Of a DNA stretch of 64,000 nucleotides, positions 1 to 10,380 are shown in pieces. Source of the DNA: Liolophura sinensis (lineage: Eukaryota > Mollusca > Polyplacophora > Chitonida > Chitonidae); the NCBI RefSeq assembly GCF_032854445.1, contig NC_088306.1, positions 17,701,764 to 17,765,763 on the forward strand. Direction: 5' to 3'. How positions within the stretch are numbered: the first letter of the stretch is position 1; each line of letters opens with the position of its first letter. The notes beneath the pieces were generated by a model. The model did no database searches. It had not been told where the DNA came from and saw only the letters and a program-made list of their open reading frames with translations. A program made the translations under genes and the position numbers.

Positions 1-116
1 CACACCAAAGCATCATTACTGGTCCTTTAACTTCCAATTGCTCTATTCTCAAATCACGAGATATAATATGTCAATGTTTTTTTGTTGTTTTTTTTTTTTT
101 TTTCATATTGCCTCAG

Positions 117-273
117 GAAAGCTTCTTTACTGGTGTGACGCTAAGAACAATAAGATTATGTCTGCCGACTTTGATGGTAACAACGTACAGACGCTGTACG
201 AGGAGGAAACTGCGCACTACTTTGGCATAGCTCTCATGGGAAGCTATATCTACCTCACTGATTGGTCAAGAAA
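117..273 (+). CDS. LDLR-like exon: propeller blade (LDL_recept_b)
   Basis: The exon opens after a long T tract and CCTCAG (acceptor at 116) and ends before GTGAGT at 274. It encodes two blade strands with LYWCDAKNNKI (a YWTD variant, Cys for Thr) and YLTDWSRK. It enters with one base of a codon supplied upstream and leaves with two, so it is an internal exon. Neither the true start codon nor the remaining blades are in the window. Confidence 0.85.
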
Positions 274-3200
274 GTGAGTCCTTTTTTATCTGAATAGTGA
301 TTTACCCTGAATGTAACCGTAAACGTCTTGCGTGGTAATGGAAAGTGTTGAAAGGGTTTGAAAATTTGCAAAGACTCTTGATGATGACATATTTGTATTT
401 GACATTACCCACATATAGTTGCAGACTTTGTCCATTTGATTGTGTTACTTTCTCGCCACTTGTGACTTTTTGGACTCTAATACCAAATGTTGTAATCATA
501 ATTTACAGAAGCATCATGCGTCTGGACAGACAGAACCCTAAGTTCCTGGAAGTCGTGGGACCAGCTACCTTCGGCAGGCTAAACGGGATACAAGCTTACA
601 ACGCCTCGGAGATCATCAAGGGTTTGTACCAAGTCTCTGATATGTTTATTTATGTATTTTTGGCTCAACCCTCACTTAGTCATATAATTCGTAACTCTCG
701 CTATAGGTGACATCGCGATGGTCAGTTAGGTCGCGGGCTCGATTCCGGCATCTGCCAGCCGCTTTGCACTGTGATGCTTGTCGGGTAATTGACAAGGTGG
801 GGCTCTTTTATCTGATCGGACTATTTCATGCAGCGAAAGAGGTATCCACCTGTGTGCAAATGTAATAGTTTTCATTACAGCGAGAAACCTCGACGTGCAA
901 ATGTAATAATTTTGATTATAGCGAGAAACTTGGGCACAGGTTTAACCTTTCTTAAGACTCCAATGTTATATTTAAATCATGTAAAGGTAACGAGGATTGG
1001 CTTTATCTGACCAGTATTACTTTTTATTAAGCCTAAATTTGTCAACACTTCAAAGTGTACAGATTTCAACTCTGATTAATAAATGCCTTAAACCAACACT
1101 TGAGCTAAAACTTTAACGCTTTAATGGAGTTGTAATATGAACACTTTGAAGACCGTTGAAATATTAACGTTTCATAAAAAGAATTCAAGAATCTTTATAA
1201 GTTTACCTATGTTTCCTTTCAAACCAGGCACGAGCGTGTGTAAGGACGAGGACTGTGAGTTCCTGTGTCTACCCATGCCCAACGGTGGCAAGGTGTGCGC
1301 ATGCCCAGATGACTACATCTTAAACAGTGATGGACGCACGTGCTCGGGTAAGTAACTGATTAATTCGCATCTTGTTAAATACGAAGTGTATTTACTGATC
1401 CCTTAATGACTTAATAACTTACACTAGCGTAGTGTCATTTTATCTAGAAACTAGATGTTAATATTACCCGTATTTATGTTTCCATAAATACCCATTTTAA
1501 TAAAGGAGGAATATATTTGTCATATGTTTAACGCATATACGGTTATGATCAGTGTTATATATGCTGTGTCACGTTTAAAACCAGTTGTAATTGTGTATAC
1601 CATGGTACATGTTTTCTGTCGCTCCTATAACACACCTTTGTCTGATTTCTGTGATGTACTGTTACACAAGGCACATGTCATCTGCATGACGGTTGGTAAT
1701 GCTATGAGTGCGTATGTGATAGCTGGTAATGTGGCGAGTAGTCATGCGGCGGTTCGTAATGCGACCAATGCGCATGTGACAGTCGATAATGTGGCGAATG
1801 GGTATGGGACAGTTGGTATTGTTGCGAATGGGCATGTGACAATTGGTAATGTGGCGAATGGACATGTGACAGTTGGTAATGTGGCGAATGAGTATGTGAC
1901 AGTTGCTAATGTGGCGAATAGATTTTGACAGTTGATAATGTGGCGAGTGTTTATGTGACACATGGTAATGTGGAGAATTGCACGTGGTAAGGCAGCTGTG
2001 GAACACAGGGCATATGGTAATGTAGTGAGTGGGTATGTTAATTTATTTATTCAGTTGATATTTAACGCCCTAGTCAAGGATTTTTATTTGTGCGATGGGG
2101 GTCAGTTTATTAAGTTGAGAAAAAAAGAAGCGATATGTGACGGCTGGTAATGTGGCACATGGATATGTGACGGATGGTAATGTGGCAAACTGATATGTGA
2201 CAGACGACCATGTGAAGAATGGAAATGTGGCGGTGGATACGCAACAGATGGTAGTTTGGCAAACGGGTATGTGACGGATGCTAATATTTATTTATGTACT
2301 TGACTGATGTTTTACGCAATAGTTAAGACTATTTTACTTATACGATCGCAGCCAGCATTATGGTACAAGGAAACCTGGGTGGTAATATGACAAACGGATA
2401 CATGGTGGATGGTAATATGACAAAGAAATCTACGTTACGGATGGAATGTGACAAACGAATGTGGCCGATGGTAATATGGCAAACGGATATGTGGTGGATG
2501 GTAATGTGGCAAGCGGATCCGCATGACGGATGGTAATGTGGCAAACGGGAATGTGACGAATGGTAATGTGTCAAAGGGATATGTGACAGACGTATATGTG
2601 ACGGACGGTAATGTAGCAAACGGACAGTTGACGAATGGTAATGTGGCAAACCGATACCTGACAGACGGTAATGTGACAAACGGATATGTGACGGGCGGTA
2701 ATATGGCAAAGGGATATGTGACACACGGTAATGTGGCGAACGGATATGTCACGGATGATAATGTGGCAAACGGATACGTGGTGGATGGTAAAGTGACAAG
2801 CGGATACGCGTGACGGATGGTAATGTGGAAAAATGGTATGTGACCAATGGTAATGTGGCAATGGATATGTGACGGATGGTAATATGGCAAAGGGGTATGT
2901 GACAGACGGTAATGTGGCAAACAGATATGTAATGGACGGTAATGTGACAGACGGACATGTGACGGGCGGTAATGTGGCAAACGGATATGTGACAATATTG
3001 ACATTTGATTATGTGATGGATGGATGGACCAACACTGGCCGTGAAGACATTGTGGTGTAGGCAATTATTCACTTATCTTCCAGTTCCTCCTAGTACAGAG
3101 ACGCCACCATCCACGGACCACACATCAACAAGTCCGACGACGTCAGCCGGCGCTCCAACGACCAGAATGCAACCGCCAGTGACGTCAGCAGCGCAAACGT

Positions 3201-6200
3201 CGAATAATACAACAATTGTTAAACTTTCAACGTCAACACCTGGTAAGTTTACATAACAAGGCTAAAAAAGCGCTTATTGTCGGTGATGAAAATTTGTGCA
3301 TAAAATATGGAGAATGTCCAAAAGAAACACTTATCAAACCTGAGATTAATGACACGGGAATTCCAAGTCTTGGAAAGTTAGGAGTTATGGCCGATGGGCT
3401 GGATGTTGCGGGTAAATTTGATGGGTTGGCCACGCATACGCCAATCAGTAAAAAACAGTCTCCGATATGTGGCGAGTGGTTATGTCATTTGTGGTAATGT
3501 GGCGTGTGGTCCTGTGATGGACGGTAATGTAGCTGTGGTTATGTTATGGATGGCTTTGTTACTGCTATATTCTAATACCCCGGATGAATTTGATGGGTTG
3601 GACACACATACACGCCATAAGGAAGAAAGTAGTCCTTGTGGCGAGTGATTATGTAATGGATGGTAATGTCGCGAGTGTTTATGTAATGGATGGTAATGTG
3701 GCAAGTGATTATGTAATGGGTGGTAATGTGGCAAGTGATTATGTAATGGAGAGTAAGGTGGCGAGTGATTATGTAATGGATGGTAAGGTGGCAAGTAATT
3801 ATATGATGGATGGTAATGTGGCAAATGCTTACATGATGGATGGTAATGTGACAAGTGATTATGTAATGGGTGGTAATGTGGCAAGTGGTTAAATGATGGA
3901 TGGTAATGCGGCAAGTGATTATGTGGCGGGTGGTTATGTGATGGGTGGTAATGTGGCAAGTGATTATGTAATAGGTGGTAATGTGGCAAGTGATTATGTT
4001 CTGGGTGGTAATGTGGAAAGTCATTATGTAATGGATGGTATTGTGGCAAGTGATTATGTAGTGGGTGGTAAGGTGGCAAGTGGTTATATGATGGATGGTA
4101 ATGTGGCAAGTGGTTATATGACGGATGGTAATGTGACAAGTGATTATGTAATGGGTGGTAATGTGGCAAGTGGTTATATGATGGATGGTAATATGGCAAG
4201 TGATTATGTGACGGGTGGTAATGTGGCGAGTGGTTATGTGATGGGTGGTAATGTGGCGAGTGGTTATGTGATGGATGGTAATGTGACAAGTGGTTATGTG
4301 ACGGTGGTAATAAAGCGAGCGATTATGTACTGGGTGGTAATATGGCAAGTGGTTATATGATGGATGGAAATGTGGCAAGTGGTTATGCATTGGATGGTAA
4401 TGTGGCGAGTGGTTATGTGATGGATGGTAATATTCCGTGTGATTATGTAAGTGGCAAGTGATTATGTGATGAATGGTTTTGTGGCAAGTGGTTATATGAT
4501 GGGTGGTAATATTGACGAGTGATTATGTGATGAATGGTAATGTGGCGAATGGTTATGTGATGGGTGGTAATTTGATCAATGATTATGTGATGGATGGTGA
4601 TGAGGCGTGTGTTTATGTAAAAGATCGTAATGTGGCGAGTGATGGATGGTAATGTGGCGTGTGATTCTGTGATGGATGATAAAGTGGCGAGTGGTTATGT
4701 GAAGGATGGTAATGTGGCGAGTGTCATATGATGGTTGTGACGAGGGGTATGTTTGACGGGTTAATGACTGTGGATGAGGTTGTGTGACTGGTGGTTATTC
4801 GGTTGATGGCTCTGTGGATGAGGTTGTCATGTTTAGCATGTACGTGTACCCCATATGTGTGACTAGTGGCTATTCGGTTGATGACTCTGTGGATGAGGTT
4901 GTCATGTTTAGCATGTACGTGTACCCCATATGTGTGACTAGTGGCTATTCGGTTGATGACTCTGTGGATGAGGTTGTCATGTTTAGCATGTACGTGTGCC
5001 CCATATGTGTGACTAGTGGCTATTCGGTTGATGACTCTGTGGATGAGGTTGTCATGATTAGCATGTACGTGTACCCCATATGTGTGACTAGTGGCTATTC
5101 GGTTGATGACTCACGCATGTGCGTGTGCACCATATTCATAGATCCCCATAAAGATATACAGAATTGACGTTGATTGGCTGAAGGTGGGGATAGGTCTTCC
5201 TGGGTACAACTTTGGTCACGTGTTAATAAATCTGCCATTCTTAAAATTCAGCTTTGGTTAGGCATAGTCAGGACTCACCCATCTCTCACGACAGCCAATC
5301 AGAAACGATTCTGAATCCCTTTAATTTCGTCATAATTCCTTTAAGATCCCGTTGTTATAGTTTGTTAAATCGCTTATCCTCTACCCGGTTTTCCCCACCA
5401 TATTACTGGCCGCCGTCGTCGCGTCGTAAAACACCAATCAAATAAATAAATAATTAACCGTTTATCTTCCAGTTCCCACCACATCGATAGTCCCCTCAGT
5501 GCCGAGCACTGTGTCCTCACTCTCTCTCAGTACATCATTATCCACGGGTCAGTCGCCATCCAGTCCTACCACACAAGCCGGCCCCAAGACAACGACGACG
5601 CCGACGCCAGTGACGTCAGCAGCGCAAACGTCGAATAATACGACGACAGTTAAACTTCCAGCATCGACACAAAATATAACGTTGACGTCGACATTCTCAA
5701 CTGTTACTTTGAACTCGTCTTCAACGTTAACACCTGGTAAGTTTATAATAACAAATTATTTCAGGCACTAAAAAAAATTATCAAAGCACAAAACCTATGA
5801 ACGAAAAGCCAAAGATGTTCTTTGATTTTTTTTAAAGCAATGGTCACTCCTTGTGATTCCGCCACTGTTAAATGCGTAATAAGAGTTGCTTTCCTTTCCT
5901 TGTACGTTTTTGTGTACGGGAAATAAATGAGGACTGTCCACGTGCAGTACCCACCAAATCTAAACAAAACTTTTTGATTGTTTCAACTGATTTGACTCAG
6001 ATCACCTCTGAAATGTGATTGTACGTTTTTCAGGGAAAACTTTATTTCCAACCACTACTTCAGGAAGCTCAGAGAAGGTAACAAACAATGATGGTAAGCA
6101 CATTATTTACTGAATTCCCTGGGTACATTGAAATTTCTGGCAATTAAAGAGCTATTCGATCTGTTACTTTCACAAAGTCGTTTTGCACTGATGAAGGTTA

Positions 6201-9029
6201 GTCTTCTTTTAAAAAGAAAACAAAATACTTAGTTTAAATGGCACTACTATTTTATGCATATATTTAAGAGTTTAATTTTTACAACAATTTTAGGCTAAAG
6301 GTCGTAATCGCTTTGTGAAACGCGCAGGTGGCAGCCCTGTTTAAAGAGTTATGCGCCACTTTTATCTTTTAAAAGAATGGCAAATGGTCAGACCTGACGT
6401 TAAGCCAAGGATAAGACAAATGGTGCCATCCATCACTGACACATACGCCCAACAAATGATAGTGTTGAATTTTTTTTAGTAATTTGCTGGAGTTGAATTT
6501 CTTTCTGCTTTTTGCCGTCCTTACAAACAACTCCCTTTAATTAAATTTAAAGGAAATACAACACAAAAATATAACCATAGTTATTTCGAAAGAGGGGTGA
6601 TAACAGACCTAAGCGAACACAGCTGTTTTGTTCTGACGTGCTTAGCAAATCTATTAAATCAACTTTTTATCTGGAAGGCTTTACTAGAGAAACCGGAAAC
6701 ACGATGTCACGCCATTCGTACGCCATGCTCATAGGGCTGAAAGTCGAAACAGAGGTCGCGTGACGTCAGCAGAAACCGTGTTTTCGGGTTATAAATGTAG
6801 CACGCATCTGATTGGTTAAAATTGATGAAATGGCAGCACCTTCAATTTTCTCAATGTCCGTGATTTTGCTGACTGTGAACAGCGATATCAGTTATGCATC
6901 GTAAAAAAAAGTGTACCTTTAAGACTTAATGTGGGATACTATATCGATGCATAGAAACATTTTGTCCAATGATGTCTTTCTTTTAAAGCATTGTATTGTC
7001 TTTCGTTTAGCAAATATGGCCATAGTTAAATATACAGGCACACAAACTAAACGACTCCTATGACTTGTTATCACAAGACACTGCTCTGCCACAGTTTGGA
7101 TGCTTGCCTGAGATGACTCTCTACCCCTCTGTTTCTGATTTCAGATGACACGGGCATCCACCCAGGTATCATTGTTTTGATTGTAATACTCTGCCTGGGA
7201 ATATTGGCCGCGGTAGCCTTCATGGGAGTGTACTTGTACAGGAGGTAAGTGTCAAACGAAACATGGGTGTGTCAAAATATAAGCATGATTTCACTAGACA
7301 CGAGGTATGTGTCAAAAGATCCTTAATTGAGATAAAGACATTGCGCCATGTAGGAGGTTAGCTAGTTTCAAACGATCATTAGTTGAAATGAAGATATTGC
7401 ACCATATAGAAGGTTATCTTGTCTCAAAAGATCATTAGTTGAAATGAAGATATTGCACCATATAGAAGGTTAGCTGGTCTCAAAAGATCATTAGTTGAAA
7501 TGAAGATATTGCACCATATAGAAGGTTAGCTAGTCTCAAAAGATCATTAGTTGAAATAAAGATATTGCACCATATAGAAGGTTAGCTAGTCTCAAAAGAT
7601 CATTAGTTGAAATGAAGATATTGCACCATATAGAAGGTTAGCTGGTCTCAAAAGATCATTAGTTGAAATGAAGATATTGCACCATATAGAAGGTTAGCTA
7701 GTCTCAAAAGATCATTAGTTGAAATAAAGATATTGCACCATATAGAAGGTTAGCCAGTCTCAAAAGATCATTAGTTGAAATGAAGATATTGCACCATATA
7801 GAAGGTTAGCTAGTCTCAAAAGATCATTAGTTGAAATGAAGATATTGCACCATATAGAAGGTTAGCTAGTCTCAAAAGATCATTAGCTGAAATGAAGATA
7901 TTGCACCATATAGAAGGTTAGCTAGCCTCAAAAGATCATAAGTTGAAATGAAGATATTGCACCATATAGAAGGTTATCTTGTCTCAAAAGATCATTAGTT
8001 GAAATGAAGATATTGCACCATATAGAAGGTTAGCTGGTCTCAAAAGATCATTAGTTGAAATGAAGATATTGCACCATATAGAAGGTTAGCTAGTCTCAAA
8101 AGATCATTAGTTGAAATAAAGATATTGCACCATATAGAAGGTTAGCTAGTCTCAAAAGATTATTAGTTGAAATGAAGATATTGCACCATATAGAAGGTTA
8201 GCTAGTCTCAAAAGATCCTTGGTTGAGGTGAAATATGCATGATGGTACTGTTAATTTATTTTAGTTGTGCGAACAACGTGGTTCGTCGGCATAGGAGGTG
8301 ATCTCGGAAGTGTCAATGTGTCGTGAAGAAGATATCGAAAATGTCCATGCACAGTGTACAAGGCATCCAAAATGTCAATGTGCCGTGCAGAAGACATCGA
8401 AAATGTCATTGTATCGTGCAGAAGACATTAAAAATGTCACTGTATCGTGCAGAAAACATGGAAAATGTACCGTGCAGAAGACATCGAAAATGTCAATATA
8501 AAGTGCAGAAGACATCGGAAATATCAGTGGACCATGTTGAACACATCGAAAATGTCAACGTTGAGGCTTCTGTGCACATTTTCGAAAATATTAACTTGTT
8601 TATCTGATTGAATTTTTATGCCACAGATAAGAGTATTTAGACCTATTTCATTGATCGACGAAACCATAATTTACGTCTGGGCACATATGAACGTACCAGA
8701 AATTGTAAAATAAACTGTTCAGATCAGGTATTATTCCGTTGATAGGCCACATCTGAACTATGTGTGTGGTCGAATTTGTTGAGGATTTAGGGTATCAGTC
8801 AATCAATCAATCAATCAATCAGTCAATCTTGTGTGCTTACAGGTGGCGTAGCGGAGGTCGTCAGATCCTCGTGGAAGACGAACGCGTAGATTCCTACTAT
8901 CAGATTGCCTTCCCGGAGAGAGCCAATGAAGAGGCGAGTTTAGACTCGGGCATTGAAAACCCGACCTACAAATACACGATGAGTGAGCTACAGGCAGCGG
9001 AAGCGGAACAGCTAGCCAGTTTACGGTAG
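117..9029 (+). CDS. LDL-receptor-family membrane receptor, 3' part (8 exons)
   Basis: Gene-level span that includes introns; the coding parts are 117-273, 509-621, 1228-1347, 3084-3242, 5473-5736, 6034-6093, 7145-7244 and 8843-9029. All junctions are GT-AG and all phases agree, giving 386 residues to the stop. In order the protein has the last YWTD-type propeller blades (residues 1-90), an EGF-like module with six cysteines (91-130), a Ser/Thr/Pro-rich stalk (131-291), a transmembrane helix (about 299-322) and a tail (325-386) with NPTY at 364-367. In LDLR, VLDLR and LRPs this order places ligand release in the propeller, O-glycosylation in the stalk, and clathrin adaptor binding at NPxY. Ligand-binding LA modules must lie upstream of the window. 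Whether it is LDLR/VLDLR-like, LRP4-like or a lineage-specific member cannot be decided from this part. Confidence 0.85.
509..621 (+). CDS. LDLR-like exon: last propeller blade
   Basis: Acceptor TTTACAG ends at 508 and the donor GTTTGT starts at 622. It encodes SIMRLDRQNP, then a stretch ending GIQAYNASEIIKG, the usual end of a YWTD propeller just before the closing EGF module. NAS is a possible N-glycosylation site. The donor is weak at +4/+5, but phase and domain continuity support it. Confidence 0.85.
622..1227. other. LDLR-like gene intron with tRNA-like fragment
   Basis: Intron between the propeller and EGF exons. Positions about 707-800 hold a tRNA-like head: a B-box-like GGCTCGATTCCGG near 734 follows GGTCAGTTAGGTCGC. 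It is probably the 5' part of a tRNA-derived SINE different from the main family in this window. Nothing else is recognisable, and the reading frames here are short. Confidence 0.35.
1228..1347 (+). CDS. LDLR-like exon: EGF-like module
   Basis: A symmetric phase 1-1 exon of 120 nt. Six cysteines in the order CKDEDCEFLC...CACPDDY...GRTC match an EGF-like module of the kind that closes an LDLR-family propeller. The acceptor CCAG ends at 1227 and a good donor GTAAGT starts at 1348. In LDLR this EGF-C module packs against the propeller. Confidence 0.9.
2041..2105 (-). mobile_element. SINE relic (3' tail part)
   Basis: Degenerate minus-strand copy of the SINE 3' region. TTTATTTATT is followed by TTGATATTTAACGCCCTAGT, which corresponds to the family sequence TTGGTGTTTTACGCCGTACT. 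It interrupts the 30-bp array, so it either inserted into it or was present before the array expanded. Confidence 0.5.
2283..2385 (-). mobile_element. SINE relic (3' half)
   Basis: A second minus-strand SINE piece inside the 30-bp array: a TTTATTTA start, a GATGTTTTACGCAATAGT segment, ACTTATACGATCGCAGCCAG, and CATTATGG with AGGAAACC. It is better preserved than the copy at 2041 but is cut before the tRNA-like head. Confidence 0.65.
3084..3242 (+). CDS. LDLR-like exon: Ser/Thr-rich stalk exon 1
   Basis: Symmetric phase 1-1 exon of 159 nt; acceptor TTATCTTCCAG, donor GTAAGT. The product is rich in Thr, Ser and Pro (PPSTETPPSTDHTSTSPTTS...), fitting a mucin-like O-glycosylated stalk. The segment PVTSAAQTSNNTT is repeated exactly in the next stalk exon, and NNTT contains an N-glycosylation sequon. 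Its end (ACACCT-G then GTAAGTTTA) also matches the next exon, which indicates exon duplication. Confidence 0.8.
3394..3655. repeat. Spaced intronic duplication
   Basis: Two copies of a segment containing AATTTGATGGGTTGG...CGCATACGCC, one at about 3412-3480 and one at about 3584-3650. Each is followed by GTGGCGAGTG, the start of 30-bp units. This suggests one larger duplication of unique DNA plus array. It is intronic and non-coding. Confidence 0.6.
3440..4745. repeat. 30-bp minisatellite, block 2
   Basis: Tandem 30-bp units with core GGTAATGTGGCAAGTGATTA followed by TGTAATGGAT, clearly related to block 1 but with the AACGGA part changed to AGTG(A/G)T. It is densest from 3655 to 4440 and decays towards 4745. 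It sits between the two duplicated stalk exons. Long histidine-rich minus-strand frames across it are by-products of the 30-bp period. Confidence 0.9.
4786..5127. repeat. 75-bp minisatellite, about 4.5 copies
   Basis: Units start with GACTAGTGGCTATTCGGTTG at 4786 (variant), 4861, 4936, 5011 and 5086, exactly 75 bp apart. The copies are nearly identical, so expansion or homogenisation was recent. Because 75 is a multiple of three, a 127-codon frame stays open, but there is no sign that it is coding. Confidence 0.95.
5381..5455 (+). mobile_element. SINE fragment (3' end)
   Basis: CTACCCGGTTTTCCCCACCA, then TACTGGCCGCCGTCGTC, CGTAAAACACCAATCAAA and an (AAAT)n tail: the family 3' end, lacking the tRNA head. 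The tail ends about 18 bp before the stalk exon 2 acceptor. A palindromic pair, TGATTGGCTG near 5171 and CAGCCAATCA near 5291, lies upstream and is unexplained. Confidence 0.75.
5473..5736 (+). CDS. LDLR-like exon: Ser/Thr-rich stalk exon 2
   Basis: Symmetric phase 1-1 exon of 264 nt with acceptor TTTATCTTCCAG and donor GTAAGTTTA, both like those of stalk exon 1. It encodes a Ser/Thr/Pro-rich segment containing PVTSAAQTSNNTT and ending STLTPG (stalk exon 1 ends STSTPG). An extra about 35-codon block (QNITLTSTFSTVTLN and flanks) lengthens it. Sequons NTT and NIT are present. It extends the glycosylated stalk between EGF and membrane. Confidence 0.8.
6034..6093 (+). CDS. LDLR-like exon: short stalk exon 3
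   Basis: A 60-nt phase 1-1 exon; acceptor TTTTTCAG ends at 6033 and donor GTAAGC starts at 6094. It encodes GKTLFPTTTSGSSEKVTNND, continuing the Ser/Thr-rich stalk. It is symmetric, so it could be skipped without a frameshift. It is less certain than its neighbours because of its size, but its signals and phases fit. Confidence 0.65.
6094..7144. other. LDLR-like gene intron, no recognised content
   Basis: Intron between the short stalk exon and the transmembrane exon. I see AT-rich unique-looking sequence with no tandem array, SINE or coding similarity. The polypyrimidine stretch CTCTACCCCTCTGTTTCTGATTTCAG at its end supports the next acceptor. Confidence 0.7.
7145..7244 (+). CDS. LDLR-like exon: transmembrane helix
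   Basis: 100-nt exon, phase 1 in and phase 2 out, with an excellent acceptor and donor GTAAGT at 7245. It encodes DDTGIHPG, then a hydrophobic run of about 24 residues (IIVLIVILCLGILAAVAFMG and VYLY), then basic RR. This is a single-pass type I transmembrane segment with a cytosolic stop-transfer charge. Confidence 0.9.
7311..8222. repeat. 56-bp minisatellite, about 16 copies
   Basis: Units with TCATTAGTTGAAATGAAGAT followed by ATTGCACCATATAGAAGGTT recur at 56-bp steps (for example 7381, 7437, 7493). The first unit is degenerate and the middle ones are nearly identical. Some variants (TTATCTTG, TTAGCTGG) recur at spaced intervals, hinting at a higher-order unit of several 56-mers. It lies in the intron before the cytoplasmic exon. 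Confidence 0.95.
8311..8562. repeat. 31-bp minisatellite, about 8 copies
   Basis: Imperfect units around CGTGCAGAAGACATCGAAAA followed by TGTCATTGTAT, with spacing of 31 bp (8384, 8415, 8446). It lies directly downstream of the 56-bp array but its unit is unrelated. Confidence 0.85.
8798..8827. repeat. (TCAA)n microsatellite
   Basis: About six CAAT units (GTCAATCAATCAATCAATCA) immediately upstream of the acceptor of the last exon; the gap between them is about 15 bp. Confidence 0.9.
8843..9029 (+). CDS. LDLR-like last coding exon: cytoplasmic tail
   Basis: Acceptor GTGCTTACAG ends at 8842; the reading frame stops at TAG 9027-9029. It encodes a 62-residue tail. NPTY, in DSGIENPTYKY, matches the NPxY motif bound by PTB-domain clathrin adaptors in LDLR-family tails; LRP1 also has an NPTY. 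YYQI upstream fits a YxxPhi AP-2 signal. The C-terminal 17 residues are acidic and helix-prone (SELQAAEAEQLASLR). Confidence 0.9.
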
Positions 9030-9855
9030 ATGTCGTAACTGGGTGTAGTAGGGTTGACCCCAGTGACGTCACCGACTCCCACGAATGATGATACTTTAAG
9101 CCGAGTACAACGTTGAAAAATGTGAAGAGTACATCAGTTGAAGCCATTGATTTTAGTGACCAGCAGGTTTCAATCGATATGATATTGTTTATATTCAGAG
9201 TATAAAGCCATGATGTCACGCACCGCGGTGAAAGTTTGAAATGGAACTTTCTGCTGACAGTTTACTCTGCTGTTCAAAGAAAAGGAAAAACTGTAATTGT
9301 GTGTGACTTCCTGATGTCATCAAGCTAACATTACATTGCCATGGCGCAAAGTTTTGAGGACAGGCTTCTGAATAAATTGAACATGGGACCAAAGTCTTTT
9401 TGAGGACATCTTCAGAAAAAGTAATTCTGCTGACGAAGACTTTATGCGTTTATAGAATTACACCAGATATTTGTGGGTGGTGTGTCACAATATTCTGTAT
9501 GCTATTGACGATAAAACTGTTTTCTCTATATGTGACTGAATTGGTATTTTTGAGATATTTTATTATAGATGATGAACAAAGATCGTTGCGTACACAGTGA
9601 GATATGGGATTATATATTTTTTTTTCGTTTTTTTTTTAATTTTTTTTTTTTATCTTTTATCTTTCTTTTTGGCCTCAAATCGCTGGCCTGTTTTTTATGC
9701 GCATCAAAATCTATCATTGCTCTGTACATGGTTTTGTATGCTCGTTATTTTTATGCTCCATTCCAAGAATACGCTAGTGTATGTAAATTACATATACATC
9801 TACTGCATTTTGTACAGTGTTTTCTATAAGGTCAATAAATAGTTCATATTTCTCT
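9030..9855 (+). other. 3' UTR and poly(A) signals of the LDLR-like gene
   Basis: Non-coding sequence after the stop. AATAAA occurs at 9371-9376 and at 9834-9839; the latter is followed by a T/G-rich stretch (TTCTCTGTACGTATAGAGTGT), making 9850-9860 the likelier cleavage region. A further AATAAA is at 9977-9982. A T-rich tract spans 9616-9660. The transcript end is inferred, not shown. Confidence 0.5.
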
Positions 9856-10008
9856 GTACGTATAGAGTGTCGGGTTTTATTCATGACATTTGATATGATA
9901 GTGGTAGTGTTTCAGTTTGTTTCGGTTCAATTGCTTGCACTGAACCGCATCTATGCATGTATCTCTGTCCAGTGACAATAAAACAGTTTCTGACATATTT
10001 CATGAGAA

Positions 10009-10232
10009 GGGCCTCTGTGGCCTTGTAGCCTTGTTGTTAGCGAGCTAGCGCAAACAAATAGGACCCTTTCACCAATGCGATCGGTGTGAGTTCAAGTCCA
10101 GCTTTTGCTGACAGCAACCTGCGGATGCTAGTCTGAGATGTCAGCAACCTGCCTATGATCCTGTTTCCCGGGCCTTCCTGTCCGCCTTCCTTCCACATCG
10201 ATGCTGGCATCGGTTGTAAAACGGAATTATTC
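10009..10232 (+). mobile_element. Degenerate tRNA-derived SINE
   Basis: Follows the family order with many changes: GCCTCTGTGGCCTTGTAGCC head, AGCGAGCTAGCGCAAAC, CACCAATGCGATCGGTGTGA, GTTCAAGTCCAGC (B box), CAGCAACCTGCGGATGC, and a poorly kept 3' end (ATGCTGGCATCGGTTGTAAA). It is an old copy about 150 bp upstream of a well-preserved one. Confidence 0.65.
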
Positions 10233-10380
10233 AGATAACAAATGAATATATTTCATAAGGAAGAAATCTTTTCAATGGACAGTGAACTACTCTAAAAAAT
10301 ATATGACCAACACAACCATCGTGTAAAGTGATGGGGCACATATATTTATATTTATATAATATATTTATACAAACAGCTAA

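Larger units (their letters stand above)
1688..2997. repeat. 30-bp minisatellite, block 1
   Basis: Tandem units of 30 bp with core GGTAATGTGGCAAACGGATA followed by TGTGAC(G/A)GAT. There are three sub-blocks (1688-2035, 2130-2280 and 2386-2997), separated by two SINE relics. The 30-bp length keeps several frames open on both strands, so ORFs here are artefacts of the array. The block lies wholly in the intron just before the first stalk exon. A related block follows that exon. Confidence 0.9.

Noticed and set aside
3480-4390. Histidine-rich minus-strand ORFs of about 270 codons
   Set aside because: Two different frames are open over the same 30-bp array, which shows the openness comes from periodicity and not selection.
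5171-5301. Small DNA transposon bounded by TGATTGGCTG/CAGCCAATCA
   Set aside because: Only one 10-bp inverted match is seen, with no target-site duplication and no second copy; these could be chance CCAAT-type words.
7311-8222. A CRISPR-like array
   Set aside because: Regular spacing, but whole units are repeated with no unique spacers, and the context is an animal intron; it is a minisatellite.
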